A stretch of DNA of 61,992 bases from Priapulus caudatus (Eukaryota; Priapulida; Priapulimorpha; Priapulimorphida; Priapulidae), in the NCBI RefSeq assembly GCF_000485595.1, contig NW_014577128.1, positions 611,941 to 673,932 on the forward strand, given 5' to 3'. The notes beneath the pieces are model-generated. The model searched no databases. It worked only from the letters and a program-made list of their open reading frames with translations, and was not told the origin of the DNA. Each line of letters opens with the position of its first letter. Position 1 is the first letter of the stretch. The position numbers were made by a program, and so were the translations under genes. Positions 24,601-38,211 of the stretch are shown here, one piece after another.

Positions 24601-25315
24601 TATATCTATTAAAACAAGATGATTAATGCAAGTAATCATGGTTTAATTACTTCTCCTGGAAGTTTGCAATTGCGGTATTACTATTTATCTGACTTACAGT
24701 TTATATTAATAGACACAAGAAATGTGCAGAGATTATTTACATAAAACGTCCCACCACATTCACATGTCTTACTGCAGTTGTGAAAGGTGTTATAAAAAAT
24801 ATTGCACCTGCATCCTGCACTGTTTAAAATGAAACTCGAACTTTTCACCATTTGAATGTACTCATGTTGGATCGGCCACGATTTCTTGCAAATCTTGTCA
24901 CGCGTGATATTATATATCACGTGCTGATTGCTGACAACGTCACTACGCTGTCATACTTGCATGGGATAGCTGTGATAGGTGCTGCACAAGCTGCTAGGAT
25001 GCAGCCAGCTACACTGCTTATTTGGACGGTAGGGTACACATACGGTACAGCCAGGAACAGACGCTACCCAACTTGCCATCCATGTCTTTATGTGACATTA
25101 ACTCTCTCCGAAACATTACCATGGTTTTTGCGCATGAAAATGACCCAACCTCCTCCACGTGATGTTGAATTTTGCCGGGACATTCTCGTCATCTGGATGC
25201 GTACGATGAGTCGCGCGTCATTACTACCAGCAGCGAGCATTGTTCATCGCACCCCACCATGTTGCATTCACACCCTGCACGCTGTGTAACGATCGGTCGC
25301 GCAGATCCTTCAACG
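21612..25315. other. Intergenic region between convergent AGPAT5 and NOL10
   Basis: No credible exon was found. It contains a TA-flanked inverted-repeat element (23473-24063) and a C10 run near 22459. The rest is unremarkable AT-rich DNA. Open frames at about 24850-25540 on the plus strand are shadows; the true coding sequence there is the last NOL10 exon on the minus strand. Confidence 0.6.
23473..24063. mobile_element. TA-flanked inverted-repeat element (Tc1/mariner/pogo class)
   Basis: Ends CAGTAAAAACCCGCGTATAA and mirror ATACGCCGGTTTTTACTG. Inverted repeats are about 33 bp, with TA at 23471-23472 and 24064-24065. Internal TGTTCTTA/CCTAAAACAGG motifs repeat. Non-coding. A helitron-like terminus lies inside it at 23610-23640. 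Confidence 0.8.
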
Positions 25316-28300
25316 CTACTGCACTCGCTTGCCCATCCAGAACTTTGGCTTGGGTTTTGTGCCAATGCCGTGGGCTGACCGTCTCAGCTTCTTCCTCTCA
25401 GCATGGTGAAGCTCTGCCTCCCGCTGCCGCTCCTCTGACTTTCGGTTCTATAACCAAAGCAAGCACTCTATGTAGACATGATTGCACGCATCCAGAGACG
25501 CTTCAAGGCGTGTCGAATCCTTTGTTATTCTACATATAGATGGCAGCACGACTACTTACCATCGGGTTCTCTGTGTGTGAGAATGGGATTAGCTTAACAG
25601 TCATAAATCATATAGCAACTGCTCAGGATTCCACATGCAACGTGGGAGGGAATCTTTTGGGGAAATTTTGCTTGTGTGCTTAGTGTATTATCAGGACAAC
25701 TGACAAGTTCAGATTACAACATTGATGGGCATATCAACTTTTACAATTTTTTACTACTATTGTTAGCTCTTCGTCTGTACCTTTGTTAATGTGTAGGTCA
25801 TTTCCTGGCTGCCAGCCGAGTGGCCAGCAGATGGCGCCTGTAGATTCTCGTCACTCCGCAGCCTTTCTGCAAGACTGGCCCTACAAGTAAGATTAACCAT
25901 CGTTAACGCAGTATTTCCCCTGGCCCAAAAGATCAGCGAGGTGGTAAAATTTATTTTGGTGGTTGTGCTATCCGAGGAGTGAGCAACGCCGCTCCGGTGC
26001 TCACCGACGATGGTCGCCATGCTAGGGGGGTCTGGGGGCATGCTCCCCCCGGAAATTTTAAAAAAAAAGGTGCAATTTGGTGCATTCTAAGCTATTCTGA
26101 ACACATATGAGACTCTTGAATCACTTTTTCAAGTTGTCAAAAGGAACAAATAAACTATGAATATGGAATGATACAAGTATTCACATTAAATAGTAATACC
26201 GTCGAAAACGAGGCGAATGCCTGGAGCGTGGCAAAGATCTTGAAGCTTACGGTTATATTTATCTTCTGTGTATCAATGATCTTATGAATTTGAAGTTCAT
26301 ACATTTGAAAAATACATAATTCAACCAAAGATTAAAACAATATTATTAGTTAATTCGTTCGATATGCTCTCATTTGCATTAATAATGCTTAACAGCATGA
26401 AATGCGATTTTATTTCAACTAAAGCACTTTCCTGGTGTAGAATACAAACGAACACCCATGCGTATGTATTCATAGGTATAGCGCCCTTAATTCGCTGCTG
26501 GAGTCAACATGGCGCTCAAGTACGTGACCAATCATCTTCCAAACCTGTGTTTATCTATAGGCCTTGCCAAGATTCGCGTGTTGACAGTACCGTAAGTACG
26601 TGGCGATGTGTTTTCGATTTTAGTTCAATAAAGTGTAGTTTATTGATGGAAGAACAGTGATTTTCATCATTGAGGTGTTCTTGAGTGATTTTGATCAGTG
26701 GACAAATTTCTGTGTGGCGGCTGAGAATTTGAGCGAGGCGGCCCGCCTCACTCGTGTCAATGCAAGGGAAACACTGGTTAACGCACGTCGCACACCGGCC
26801 TGGATTTAAGCGTCGCACTAGGTAGCTGCGTCGACCAACAGAACACTGTGTGTGGCGGCCGGGACAGGAATTGAAATAACGCGAAAGATGGTGGCACGAT
26901 CTGTGAGCCAAGGAAAGCACGGGAATTAAAATAATGTAGCAGACGGTTGCGCCCTCTGTGTGCCGCGGTGACAGAAAGCGGAACATGATGAGAGAAGCGA
27001 GCGAAAGACTCTACAAGCGACGGCGAGAAGAGAAATCTGATTAATGATGACAGACGTCGACACGCATCACCTACAGTAACGTCCTCACCTGCCCACGCCG
27101 TCGCCACGACCGCGATCCGGTTAAGCATAGTGACGGACCCCTCCACCCTCGTTGTGCCGCCGCACACCAGCGCCCCCTGGGTATGAACTCTTACCTGGGG
27201 TCTGCGGCTCGTTTCGCCCTCGCGTCGCGCAGTCCGTCAAAGTCGCCTCCAGACTTCAGCTCAAAGAACTTCGGCATCAGCTGCGCCTCGCGGTCCTCCC
27301 GCTTTCGCTCCAAGTAGGCCTGTTTCCGTAGCAACGCGTGCTGCGTCTTCATCTCGGACGTCCACTGGTGCTCATCATCAGAGCTGCTGTCATCGTCCGA
27401 CGAGCTGCGCTCGCCAGCTCTCTCCTGTGGTTGGCGTGGGGAAGCATGAGAACACATGAAATGACTAGCAAGTAGTAACCTAGTAGACAGGTACCTACTC
27501 TGGAGTGATGGCACTACGTCTTTCAAGAAGAATAGTGCATTCTTTTTGAAGGTTAAACAATACGATAACAAATCGCTAATGATTTAATTTCAAACGTCAT
27601 GGTTATATTCAACTCTCCTTTTATACCTCAACCTCCTCGAAATAGGACTCCAGGTTGTTATCCTCTTCGTCCTCTTCCTTCTGCTTCCGCTTTGCCTTAT
27701 CGCGATCCAGCTTTGAGACGACAGGATTAAGGAGTCTGTACTCCTCTGCAGTCTCATCCACTTGGAAGTCTGGATTCTCAAACATTGCCTTAAAGCGATC
27801 ATCCTTTAGTAGATTTGAAACATTCTGAAAAAATATATACATTTTTAGTGGCAATCCATAACATGCCAGTACCTTGTATACATATGTATACATTGTAGTG
27901 TAATTAGGGTTATAAATAAGTACTGCAACATGATTGAAATTAATGTAATTAAATTATATTCATTACTAATATTACTTTAATTATTTAAATTTAATGAATT
28001 AGGTTTCATATAATTGAATACACGTGATTCAATTCGTTATAAATGTGGAGTAAAATTCATGGTTGCTGCTATGCACCTGTTTCTTTTTCGTTTTTGTTCC
28101 AGAATGTTCACTGTCCAGATCCAACAGCTTTTGAGCAAGCTGCTTGTTGACCTTTGGCAATTTCTGAAAGCAATTATGCACAGCAATTAACGTGCAGCCA
28201 TCAAATTAATTAACATAACAATAAGCAAGACATGGATGCTTATTTGCTACATGAACCCTGATGTGCATGCTTGGTGTAAAGCGTTTATATAGTCAACAAA

Positions 28301-31300
28301 TACATGAGTATAATCATCAGGACATGAGGTTTTACATCGCTTTCTTGTTGTAGGCTTTTCCACGAAATATGACGCCATAGCTACATCTGCTTTAACTGCC
28401 GATTTATTCATTGACTATTGATCACCATCACCATTAATATCCTTATAATATAAGGATATGGTATACGAGTTATATCAATAATATTGCCACTGCCATCACC
28501 AGCAGAAGCTGATGTTCATGTCTTACCTTTCTCATAACTCGATTGGCTCTCTCTCCTTCTATCTTCTCTCTGATCTTCTGCTTTCTATACTCTTCAAATG
28601 CAAATGGCTCAGCTATGGCCTTTGCCTGTTAGTAAAAATGAGAACATACATATAGCATACAAATACACAATGAGCATGATGAGTGCAATACAATACAATA
28701 TGCAATGAGTAGCACATGAACAATCAGATATTTTTCTAAACCATTTCTGTTGTTGAGATTTAATCACGTGTTACTACTCAACTGAACTGGAGGGGTTCAC
28801 CAAAAAGAACTATTTCATAACTGGCCAGATCCTTATTTCCCAATGCACACAAAACACACAAGGAACACAATTGTTGTAACAACAAATAAATTAATTAATG
28901 TCTCCTAGCCCACGTAATGTATACCTTATTGTAGAGCCTGATGTCCATGAAAAACCCATGCATATAAGCTCGCAGTAGATTTGTACCAATCAAATGCACC
29001 AGACCTAGGCTTTCCAAGTCTTTCTTTGTTACAAATTTGTAGTCATCATACACTAAAAAAACATATACAAATAGGTGAACAGAAAACCTTAAGAATTATG
29101 TCAGAGTGTACAGAAGACGATGAAATTCTATGCAATATAATGTGTATATATATATATATATATATATTCATTCAATCATTCCATGTTGTAACATTTGGTG
29201 CAGTTAATATTACATTATGGTACTTCAACACTCAGTAGATATCATAGGTATGTGTTAATGACTTAGTGCCACTTAGTGAGATAATAACTGGTGAATAATG
29301 TAGCGTGATGGGTGAGCCATTGCAGAAAGTTCTGGACACGCGTCATTACAGACCATGCACCTGGTTTTACCTGTGGGGGTTGGGTTTTCCTCAAGTTCCT
29401 CGGTCAAGTTATCTAGGAAGCCACACCACTTTGGTGCAGGTCCTAATGCCTATACACAAAACATATTTGCTATTACATCCTGTACTGTTTTTTTTATCTA
29501 CACCCTAGACTTATTTATTAAAAACCAGATTAGTTGATTATTTTTAAAAGCAGCAAAGCCATGACATCACTCTCTTATGGTACAGTGTATCATACATTCT
29601 CACTATAAACAACACAATTAAACATTCCTAGCACATGTATCATTTAAATAAGACTTATGCTGCAGATATAATGTAAATAGTATGCGTAAACATATTTATC
29701 CATAATTAACGGTGGTTAACCATAGATACATTTGCACTCACAGGTATGTAATATGTTTGTAACTTTGGAGCTTCATTGGCGAGGAACAGAAGGCCAGACC
29801 TAGGTACGACACACATGTCATTGAGATCCGTCTCTGGTTCAATCGACGTGAATGCCTTGCCCTATGAATCAGTGACCATATTATATGAATCTTATAAACT
29901 GTTCATCAACATATGCATTGTTGTATCACCAAACACACTCGGTACATATGCACATTGTATCATGAGCAAACCACTGTACTGTTTGTTATTCATGGATGCA
30001 CCAGTGAGTCAGTTATTCATCTCTAACTGCAAGTACCAAAGACACCAAGCAATGCTATGGCATCAGTGGCTTGCATGCCCTATTAGAAAATATGATTGAA
30101 AGTTTATCTATGAGAATGGGTCAAATGAAATAATCCTGGAACTCTGGCAATAATTCAATGACATTCTGACACATAAAACTATTTTCGTTGCAAGTGTTTA
30201 TTTTTGTCATTGATGGAATGTGCAGTGGGCGTACACCTAACACCTGCATTTTTATCGGCACTAATGGGTACCACAGAATCTCTTGAACTACTACTATTAA
30301 CTCAAACTTATTTTCTTGTTTTTTGACAAATAATCACTCGTAATAATAATATATTATTCATAACATACCGTGCGCTGATTCCAGATCTTGACAATATGTG
30401 TATCAACGGATACGCAGAGATCAAGAGCAGAGTGGAAGGCTATACTTTTTATGGGTAAACCATACTGATGGTCCTTAACCAGTAACGGTTTATCCGAGCG
30501 GATATCATACAGCAGCACCTGTGTATACAGAATAGTAATCATAATAAGTAAGGGAATATACAGGTATGTACAGTATGTACAATATACAGGTTTAACAACA
30601 AAGTCAGACACAATTTCAATTGGAGCGACGTTTAACTTCATCATACAATTGAGGATGGAAATCCTATGTGTATGCACACATCGCACGTTCTTCACTGCTT
30701 ACAGGCTTATTGTTGGTACACAACTGAACAGTACACACGGGAAGCATTGCCATTTAGTTGCGTTTGTGCATGATTCCCAATTTCCAGGGTTGGATATCAG
30801 GAGCACCTAAATCGAATTCAAGAGTATTTGGACCAAAACACTCATGTGTTAACCCCCGGCTTCAGCCAGTGAAGCGTGAATGACACTAAGTGACTGCCCG
30901 ATAATGATAGCGTCATCATCCTACCTGCCCCGTACTTGTGCCAACAGCCATCGTGAGTCCGTCCTTATATGTCAGTGCAGTCACCGTTGGAATGCCATCT
31001 ACCCTGGAAGGCAACGGCAATTAGGGAGGTCTATCAATTGTATAGAGCCATCAGATTAAGCATATGTACACGACGACTGCAACAACCATGCATGCGAGGC
31101 CGGCAGAATCACTACAGCATCTGTCAGAAGGGTCTTGCTGCATTCTAGAGTAAGGCTGCTACTAGACTGAATAAAAGTGCTTCACATAGCACACGACAAC
31201 TGTGAAGATGCTGGGTAAACCTGCTGTCTCTGCCTAGAATTAATCCCTGCTGAGGAAAATGCTTAAACGCATAGATCACGAGTCCAGTGAATAGCTGCTC

Positions 31301-32490
31301 ATCACTAACCCTATAGCCGTGGTCTAACTTGTCCCTACGAATACTTACTCTGTGTCTACCTCCATGCCACTCAGTGCACAATCCAGAATGCCGACTCGGC
31401 TTCTCATTCTGGGGTCCCAGCACTCTACTCTACCCTGGAATACAAGAGCGTAAATCACTAACAAATACCACAAACGATATTGCACGTAAACTATCAATAA
31501 AACCTATTCTATGCATACTTCAAAATTTCACGGTTAACCGACCTTAGAATGCAACAATAATACAATTTGGGGTGCGTCTAATGCATTGGCATGCCTTATG
31601 AACCACATAATACAGTATTTCAGAATGAATGAGCACTACTTGATTTACTCACAGGTAACTAAGCTAAAAGCCATATATACCTCGTTTGTTCCTACAGTGA
31701 AAAGTTGATGGACAGGGTTGAATAAACATACATTGTTTGACCTAGAAAAACAACGACAACTGTGAAAACAATGCATTCCATCTATACTACTACAAGAACC
31801 AATTCTGTCTGTCTGACTGTCTATCTGCTACGCATTCCCCCCCGTTAGGTTTTGATGCCCATACCGTTATGTGGTCATCAATTGGGGCGCCTAAGCACAT
31901 TTAGATCATATCTAGAGCAAAATATCATATAGAAATACCAGATTTCACAGTGCATAGCATATAACACATGTACAGCGGCGGCCATTGCTACGCACCGGAG
32001 TTGCCCACTGCGGCTGACCTAGAGGTCACGGCGGCGTGGGGACGGCGTGCAGTTGTTACGGCTGCAAATATTTTGGTAGCGAAAGCAATCCAGGCAATGC
32101 GGGCTCCCCCACTAGTTCATAAAGCATTACCTGCCTCTGTCTAGTCAATGAAGAATTCAGCTTTATCATGAGCCAAGCCAGAGGTGTTATTAAAATCGAG
32201 GGTCATTGCTAAACCTACTACCACCATGATGACACTATGATATGTATACTCACGATGCATTTGTCCTGAGTGGGGTCATGAATCGCCCTTGTTCCAAATT
32301 AAGTCTAAATATATCAGCACTAAAATGAAATAAACCATTACAATATATAGTACTGAATAACAGCAATAGGTAGTACATGCATGCAATCAGCTGTTCTCGA
32401 TCACTCTCGCTAGCTCTTGGGCTCACTCCCTCTCTTGCCCCCCCCACCCTCTCTCTCTCTCCCTCTCTCTGACACACACACATGCACACA

Positions 32491-32546
<56 letters not shown>

Positions 32547-35017
32547 TATAACACATTTGACATTAGGGTACAAATTCTGAACAAGAGAACCTGGAAATTT
32601 ACCTGGCTCCAACAAAATAGAGATCACACGATGGATAATGATATGCCAAGTCCCGACCAAACTTTGGAATACGCAATCTGAAGTACTTTCCATGCTGAGC
32701 ATGAACCTCTATGTAGCGATCACACTGCAGAAACACGACCTGCAAGAAAGAAAGGTAAGGGCATAGACCTAGAAGCTTCTCACTCTATAAGGTACCACAA
32801 AGCGGTCATAGATTATATCAGCTTCGACAGAAAAAATGAAATTCTTTAACTAGTCAACATGGTGCATGAGCACACATGATCGCATACATATGATATTACG
32901 TACACAAGCACGAGAACAGGAATGTACATATCAGTGTTCGAAATAAGGGCTATCCGTTTGTCCTCACTCTCATTTCCACGGAGGACAAGTAGACCTGTCC
33001 AGTAGCTTATCCGCTAGACAAGCAGCTTTTTTGAGCAACTGTTTAGAGCAATTTTTCATCATTTTCTACCATTGCTTCAACTTTGTTAAGGCAAGTAATA
33101 ACTTAAAACAAATAATTGTGCTTCTTTATGTTCTTTCAAGCTTGGTGCCTAATTTGAACTGTTAGTGAACTGTATTAAAATTACAAAGTAAGATATTGGG
33201 TCTAAAATTTAATTTGATTAAACAGTTAAATGTATTACACATTTACTATATTTTTATGTTATTAATCAGGACAAACAAAAATTTTGCAGGACAAGCAAAA
33301 ATATCTTGAAGCTTGTCCGTCAGACAAGCAAAATTTTTATTTTTATTTTGAACACTGCACATATGTGTATCGTATGAGATGGAACACTGGTTACCTTTGA
33401 GTAATCTTCAGACAGGACTTCAAATTGAACAACCTCAGCATCGAAACATCGCTCAAACTTCATTGACAGCTGATTAACATCATAGCATCTCACCCGCGGC
33501 TTATAAACACCTGGTGATACATTAATATAAATCAAACAGGAGACCAGTAATGCTTGCTTTTTTTTAATATCAAAAAGGTAGTTGAGCACAGATAATTGCT
33601 ACAATTTTAGTTACTTTATAAGTAATTATGAGTACAACACCTAGACAAAATGACCAATTACATTGTAAATAAAACCAATATGTGGCTCAGGACATTATTA
33701 GCTAGGGAAACATTAGAACAATAAAATTACGAAATAAAACTATTCGTTTTTTTAATAATCAATATCATACATATATCTACATAACTACAAAAGAAGGCAT
33801 GCAGTTTATTCACCATGAGATTTTCAAAGAACTACTGTATTACACAGTTCTTCAGTTGTACTAACAATAGATGCACAGGTCACTCGGGGTGTACATCAAA
33901 CAGCTGTGACATTGTACAGTAGAAGCATTCATACCCTCAGGGCTCGAATTAAGCGACGAGAAGGGCAAGGCAATTTTTTTAGGGCATGTGAGAAATCGCT
34001 TTGAATTTTCTATAAAATGGAAGGGCACAGAGGCAATTTTAAAAGGCACCAAGGCAACTCTCAAAATTTGAGAAGGGCACCAAGGCACTTTTGTAAAATA
34101 AAGGAAAACTCATAACAAATTAGTACATCAACATAGTCTTGCTTTTAATGTACAAAACAATATGCCCCCAAGTAAGCTTACACCGTAACACTGACCCCTG
34201 TACCCCCCTCTGCTAATGGAAGTACAGTAACAAGAAATTTTACATGCCCGCTATCAGGAGCGAATAATTCTCCGATGCTGTTATTATTCCCTCCTGCGAC
34301 TATCGGTTTCAAGCTCATCATTGCAACTACAGCACACACGCGCGCACGTTATGTTGACTCGACTAAAAACGAAACTAGGGCAGTAGATTAAACGGCACTG
34401 ACGGCAATTACACAAAAGGGCAAGGCAGGTGAGACTGCCGTCGGTGTTGTCGGTTAATTCGAGCCCTGTACCTGTTGTCAAGATGTACTGTTCATCACGT
34501 GTTACTTGCACACAGTTGCTAACCGCTGGCATTTCAAAGTCTTGGATTAGTTCAATCCTTCGACGAACATCTAGATTCAAAGAAAAAATTGTAATATACA
34601 TTATAGTGCTGCATATGAAATAGTTATCTAAACATAGATTCATGAGGATAGTTTCATTGATACAAGTTTAGAGTGTGCACAAGCTTCTTCAATTTAGGTT
34701 GTAATCTGTGGTTGACTTTGAGTTATATAATGTATGTAATACTAATAGGTGTTTGGAAATCCATGCACATACAATACACTCACTGTACCAGTCAGTATAG
34801 CGCAAAGTTGTTGATCCCGTTTAGCAGGCAGAACGAAAATACCATACACAACACCTGGATTTACAAGTAAAACTTTATGTATGCAGTTTACATGCTCTCC
34901 AGATGGGGGCTGCATCATTTTGTGATATATAAATAGCAAGCATAATGTGTATTTGCACCAAGTGACATTACCAAGGTCCTGCTTCTGCAGTTGTCGTTTT
35001 TTTCTGTCCGATAGCCA
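25316..35017 (-). CDS. NOL10: Nucleolar protein 10, WD-repeat ribosome biogenesis factor; 18 exons found, first exon missing
   Basis: Exons (minus): 35017-34972, 34570-34472, 33510-33395, 32739-32603, 32319-32254, 31741-31681, 31434-31349, 31003-30925, 30518-30369, 29861-29742, 29449-29371, 29052-28925, 28625-28527, 28163-28077, 27824-27627, 27424-27195, 25880-25781 and 25447-25316 (TAG). They give 670 residues in one continuous phase; vertebrate NOL10 is about 688, so only about 20 N-terminal residues are missing. Landmarks: WLSDRKKR start of exon 2, [56 protein letters not shown], the NUC153 segment [17 protein letters not shown], an acidic serine stretch, and the basic tail ERKKLRRSA. Family role: WD propeller protein of the nucleolar small-subunit processome, needed for pre-18S rRNA maturation (Enp2 in yeast). 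A transposon abuts the donor after the second listed exon. See 37330-37401 for a candidate first exon on the wrong strand. Confidence 0.95.
32440..32546. repeat. (CT)n/(CACG)n/(CA)n microsatellite
   Basis: Simple repeats in the NOL10 intron between 32254-32319 and 32603-32739. Confidence 0.95.
32932..33357. mobile_element. hAT-like MITE in a NOL10 intron (426 bp)
   Basis: Ends CAGTGTTCGAAATAAGGG and mirror TTATTTTGAACACTG; interior pairs of GGACAAG/CTTGTCC repeats. ACATAT lies on both flanks. It ends 37 bp from the exon at 33510-33395. Confidence 0.75.
33938..34468. mobile_element. hAT-like MITE abutting a NOL10 splice donor (531 bp)
   Basis: Ends CAGGGCTCGAATTAAGCG and mirror GGTTAATTCGAGCCCTG. 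Interior repeats AAGGGCA(C/A)... . On the minus strand the element's first bases CAG form positions +4 to +6 of the donor GTACAG following the exon 34570-34472, so the insertion left only GTA of the original intron start. Confidence 0.85.
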
Positions 35018-35232
35018 CTGAAATTATAAAGCCATAATTAATTACAAATAATATTATTATGATTATATTATGGAGGGCGCGACAAACCAGCCCTGGTGCC
35101 GGGGCAACCAGGTGGCGGGCATGGAAACTCAGATCTTATTAAGATTCGTAATTGCACGGGCAAGCATATTTTATTGAATATCTAGACACAATGATATTTT
35201 TTAGTTACACTTATCATGCGACTTATGACTTA

Positions 35233-35336
35233 TGCTGAGAGGGTTTATGTCCTCCGGGGTACTGCCGGAGCGTACCCTGGATACGGTCCGGTCTACCGGA
35301 ACGTACCTTGGTACTATCTAATATGCCGGACCGTAC
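35233..35336. mobile_element. Telomere-repeat MITE, family A, left half, cut by an assembly gap
   Basis: GCTGAGAGGGTTTATGTCCTC... continues with the TCCGGTCTACCGGA-type palindrome and runs into 25 N. The right half is not seen after the gap, so the gap replaces at least its end. Confidence 0.8.
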
Positions 35337-35361
35337 NNNNNNNNNNNNNNNNNNNNNNNNN
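35337..35361. other. Assembly gap (25 N)
   Basis: Run of N inside a family A element, probably a failed join over its palindromic and telomere-like core. Confidence 1.
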
Positions 35362-36504
35362 CTCAATCTTGCATCCTGATCGCAACAAGTGGCAAACCAA
35401 AAATTGATAGGTCAAAGTAAAAAGGCTCTTGGTTCAAATCATTACTCCGAAGTTCTCATAGATGGCAGAATGAATTACTGTCACGATTGATGCATGTTCA
35501 GAGTGGCCGTCTTGTCAGTGATTAAACTGTTTCGATTGCGCCCATATCGTCATGTGGCACTGTGACCACAATCTATAGATGCCGCTGAATAAAAACTTCG
35601 TAGTGAGCTTTTAGAATATTCTCCAAGCTCTTCTTATGTGGGAGTATTGATTCTTAGTGCGAAAATAAAGTCAGATATTTGTTATTACACATTAAAATTG
35701 TTCTCACGATTTATTTATGAGCAACACTTTTGCAAAGTAAAAACAAAGTTTCTGCTAAGAAAGTAGCATAATGAAAAAAATCGTTTTAATTGTCTAATGT
35801 GATTAAACTAAACAAAGCTTGAGAATATCGCACATTAGCAGAATTTAACCTGCAATACCAGTAGCAAAATAACAGTAGTCCAATACACAGATTTCAGACA
35901 CTTAGCATGGAGAGCTCAAATTATGATAGATTATTGTCACTACCTGTAGAATGAGGTTATTAAAACTGCTGTCGCTATAGTCAGCAGTATGGGCCAGTGA
36001 CTATTATGCCAGGTTACCAAAAACACCGAACACACATTGCACACGCAAGAACAAGGTTTGTTCCCAGTGAATAATGAGATTATGTCTATTGGAATGAGGC
36101 GACTGTAAGGCTTTAGGCACACCCTTCGCGCACAGGTGTTGGCTAGAAACGACATGGGACATTGAGCATTTGATAATTAGGGTGGATTGACATACTCGAG
36201 GGTAGGCCTTGAGAAAAAGCCAAGTGGTGTTCATGATCCACAACCCAGTGGTGTAGATGAGGAGAATTCTTGCATAAAGAGATAGCACATTCAGCCTCTG
36301 CGGGGTCAAATATAGCAATAAGTGAGATTTGACAAGAGTTAATTTTTAGCTTATTAATAATAGACATTCTGGTGAATGATATACAACGGCAAGCTGAACG
36401 ATTGAAATACACCTACACTGCCAAAGGCTCAACAGTAACGTTAGCAACGTACACAACATTTGCGAGCGGGCCACCTATCGATAGCAGTGTTAGGTATGAA
36501 TGTC

Positions 36505-36735
36505 TCAGTAGTTGAATAATGAAAATATCTGCAGAGATGAAAATGAAAATCTCAAGTAGTGAAATGAAAAAATGCTCAAAGAGTGAACAACTGAATAAAT
36601 CTCAGTAGTGCAACAATGAAATAATCGTCAGTAGTGAAAAATGAAAACGAATCTCAGTAGTGAAAATTGAAAAACTCTCAGTAGTGCATAAAAATTGAAA
36701 AATCTCAGTAGTGAAAATGAAATCTCAATGGTAAT
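36505..36735. repeat. Degenerate tandem repeat of about 22 bp
   Basis: About ten diverged copies of TCTCAGTAGTGAAAATGAAA. Confidence 0.85.
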
Positions 36736-36789
36736 AATCATGTCCCAAACCGGCGGCCCCAGTACTGACCTGAACACGCCTGCTGGTTG

Positions 36790-36950
36790 CTGGCGGTCTG
36801 GATCTTGACTGGATAGTGAATTTTTGCTTGCGCAGTTTTCAAGCGTGGCATGCTTACATCTTCGTCGCAATCAAAAATTGCACCGCTACTACTTCAACGT
36901 GTGGCATTAAGCATTTAATTCTGGAGTGTGGCATATGCCCTAAGAACGGT
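36790..36950 (-). mobile_element. LTR-retrotransposon fragment, inverted copy of the 38.7-39.1 kb block
   Basis: The reverse complement aligns over about 150 bp with 38990-39130 (GGCATATGCCACACTCCAGA... to ...CCAGTCAAGATC), with scattered mismatches and single-base indels. With that block it forms an inverted pair about 2 kb apart. Confidence 0.8.
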
Positions 36951-37329
36951 GCGGACAAAAATTGCACCCTTCACTTCTTCAGTGTGTTGCAGCTGCTGCT
37001 GGCGGAGCATCCTTAATTGGGCTTATACGCATGTAAAAAGGGTAAATATTATGTTACGCACCATAGAATTATAAATAAATAAAAACATAATACATATAAT
37101 CAAATAAATAAATATATAGAATAAATGCACGTTGATCCTCGTTGTTATGCTCTGTTCCATATATTGCCAAAATGTACACACGATGGCACCACAATCGGTT
37201 AGCAAAAGGCGCTCTGCCATCCGGAAAGTTTCACGTGTGATGTCGATCAATAGTATAGTCTTTATGGAATATTCTAAATTTTAATTAATACATAATAGTG
37301 AAAGGTAACTTTCATCGTTTAGGTATATC

Positions 37330-37401
37330 ATGAGCAGGTTCCAATCAAACAAACTTAAAATATACAATCTGAGTGCTGGGAAATATTACAGAAGTAATTA
37401 A
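37330..37401 (+). pseudogene. NOL10 first-exon-like segment in the opposite orientation
   Basis: ATG opens an 18-codon stretch ending SNKLKIYNLSAGK, matching in length and spacing the vertebrate NOL10 N-terminus (MQV...KIYSLSCGK). The frame then reads KYYRSN and stops, where the family has KSLPE before the intron; at nucleotide level the tail looks like that sequence with two single-base losses, followed by GTAATT. It is on the plus strand while the rest of NOL10 is on the minus strand. It could be the real exon in an inverted segment, a decayed copy, or chance. Confidence 0.35.
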
Positions 37402-37618
37402 TACAATAAATACACTCGTAACACTCGCACTGTCTGTTAGTAATTGTGTGTAGCTAATAACAGATGTAGCCATCATGTACTATATTAATTATTATAAGGC
37501 TCATCGACAGGACACAGTAATATTGAAATCTTTACTTGAAAATATTCTAGCAGTGTTTACTTAATGAAGCCTAGGGTATGGTAGCTCTAAGTAGCTATTC
37601 GCGCTTACCAGTTAACTG

Positions 37619-38211
37619 GGCGCCGGCTGGGACTATAGACCGACCCTATGGGGCATGGCCGACTGGACCAACTTATCTCGGCAGCCAGTTCAGCGGGAAC
37701 TATGTATTTCCGCATTGGAGGGGTGTGTTGCGGTTAATGTTGGTTGTGCAGACAACAAACATCTGTTGTTGTCAAAGTAACAAATTAATAAAGTAAATTT
37801 GTTCATTCTTTCATGAACAAAACTAATAGTAATATTAACGAATCTCTTTTGATCGGCTAAATTGTTACCTTGACACACAATGTTTGCCACCAACCACCGC
37901 CAACCCGCCCACCCCTCCAACGCAAATACATAGTTCCCGCTGGACTGCGCTGCTGCAGCGCCGCCAGAAATGGCCGTTTGACAGTTCGCAAAATCAATGT
38001 TTGTTCACAAGAAATACGCGCAGTATAACCATTGCAAACCGATAGTTTATGGAAGTCAATTTTAGTATCGGCTATAACTTAAGACAATTCACTTCGGATA
38101 CAGAAGGCATTAATTGCCTACCAAAGACGTTTTATAGTCGGTATAATGCAGGGATAAGTTTTTGGTACCATGCGGCATGCCCCATGGGTCGGTCTATAGC
38201 CCAGGCGCGCC
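37619..38211. mobile_element. Inverted-repeat element with a second inner inverted repeat (593 bp)
   Basis: Outer arms carry CTATAGACCGACCC (about 37632-37646) and mirror GGGTCGGTCTATAG; inner arms GCGGGAACTATGTATTTCCG (37693-37712) and its mirror near 37920-37945. Non-coding. Confidence 0.7.

Noticed and set aside
24852-25539. Plus-strand frames up to 145 codons
   Set aside because: The minus strand carries the last NOL10 exon here, with correct phase and a family-typical basic tail, so the plus frames are shadows.
26778-27167. Minus-strand frame of 129 codons between NOL10 exons, considered as an extra NOL10 exon
   Set aside because: Its apparent acceptor is only 18 bp from the previous donor, the peptide does not resemble NOL10, and the exon at 25880 already joins in phase.
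30855-30922. Box C/D snoRNA-like pattern (ATGATGA ... CTGA) on the minus strand in a NOL10 intron
   Set aside because: The C-like box begins only 5 nt after the splice donor, there is no convincing terminal stem, and no internal D'/C' pair.
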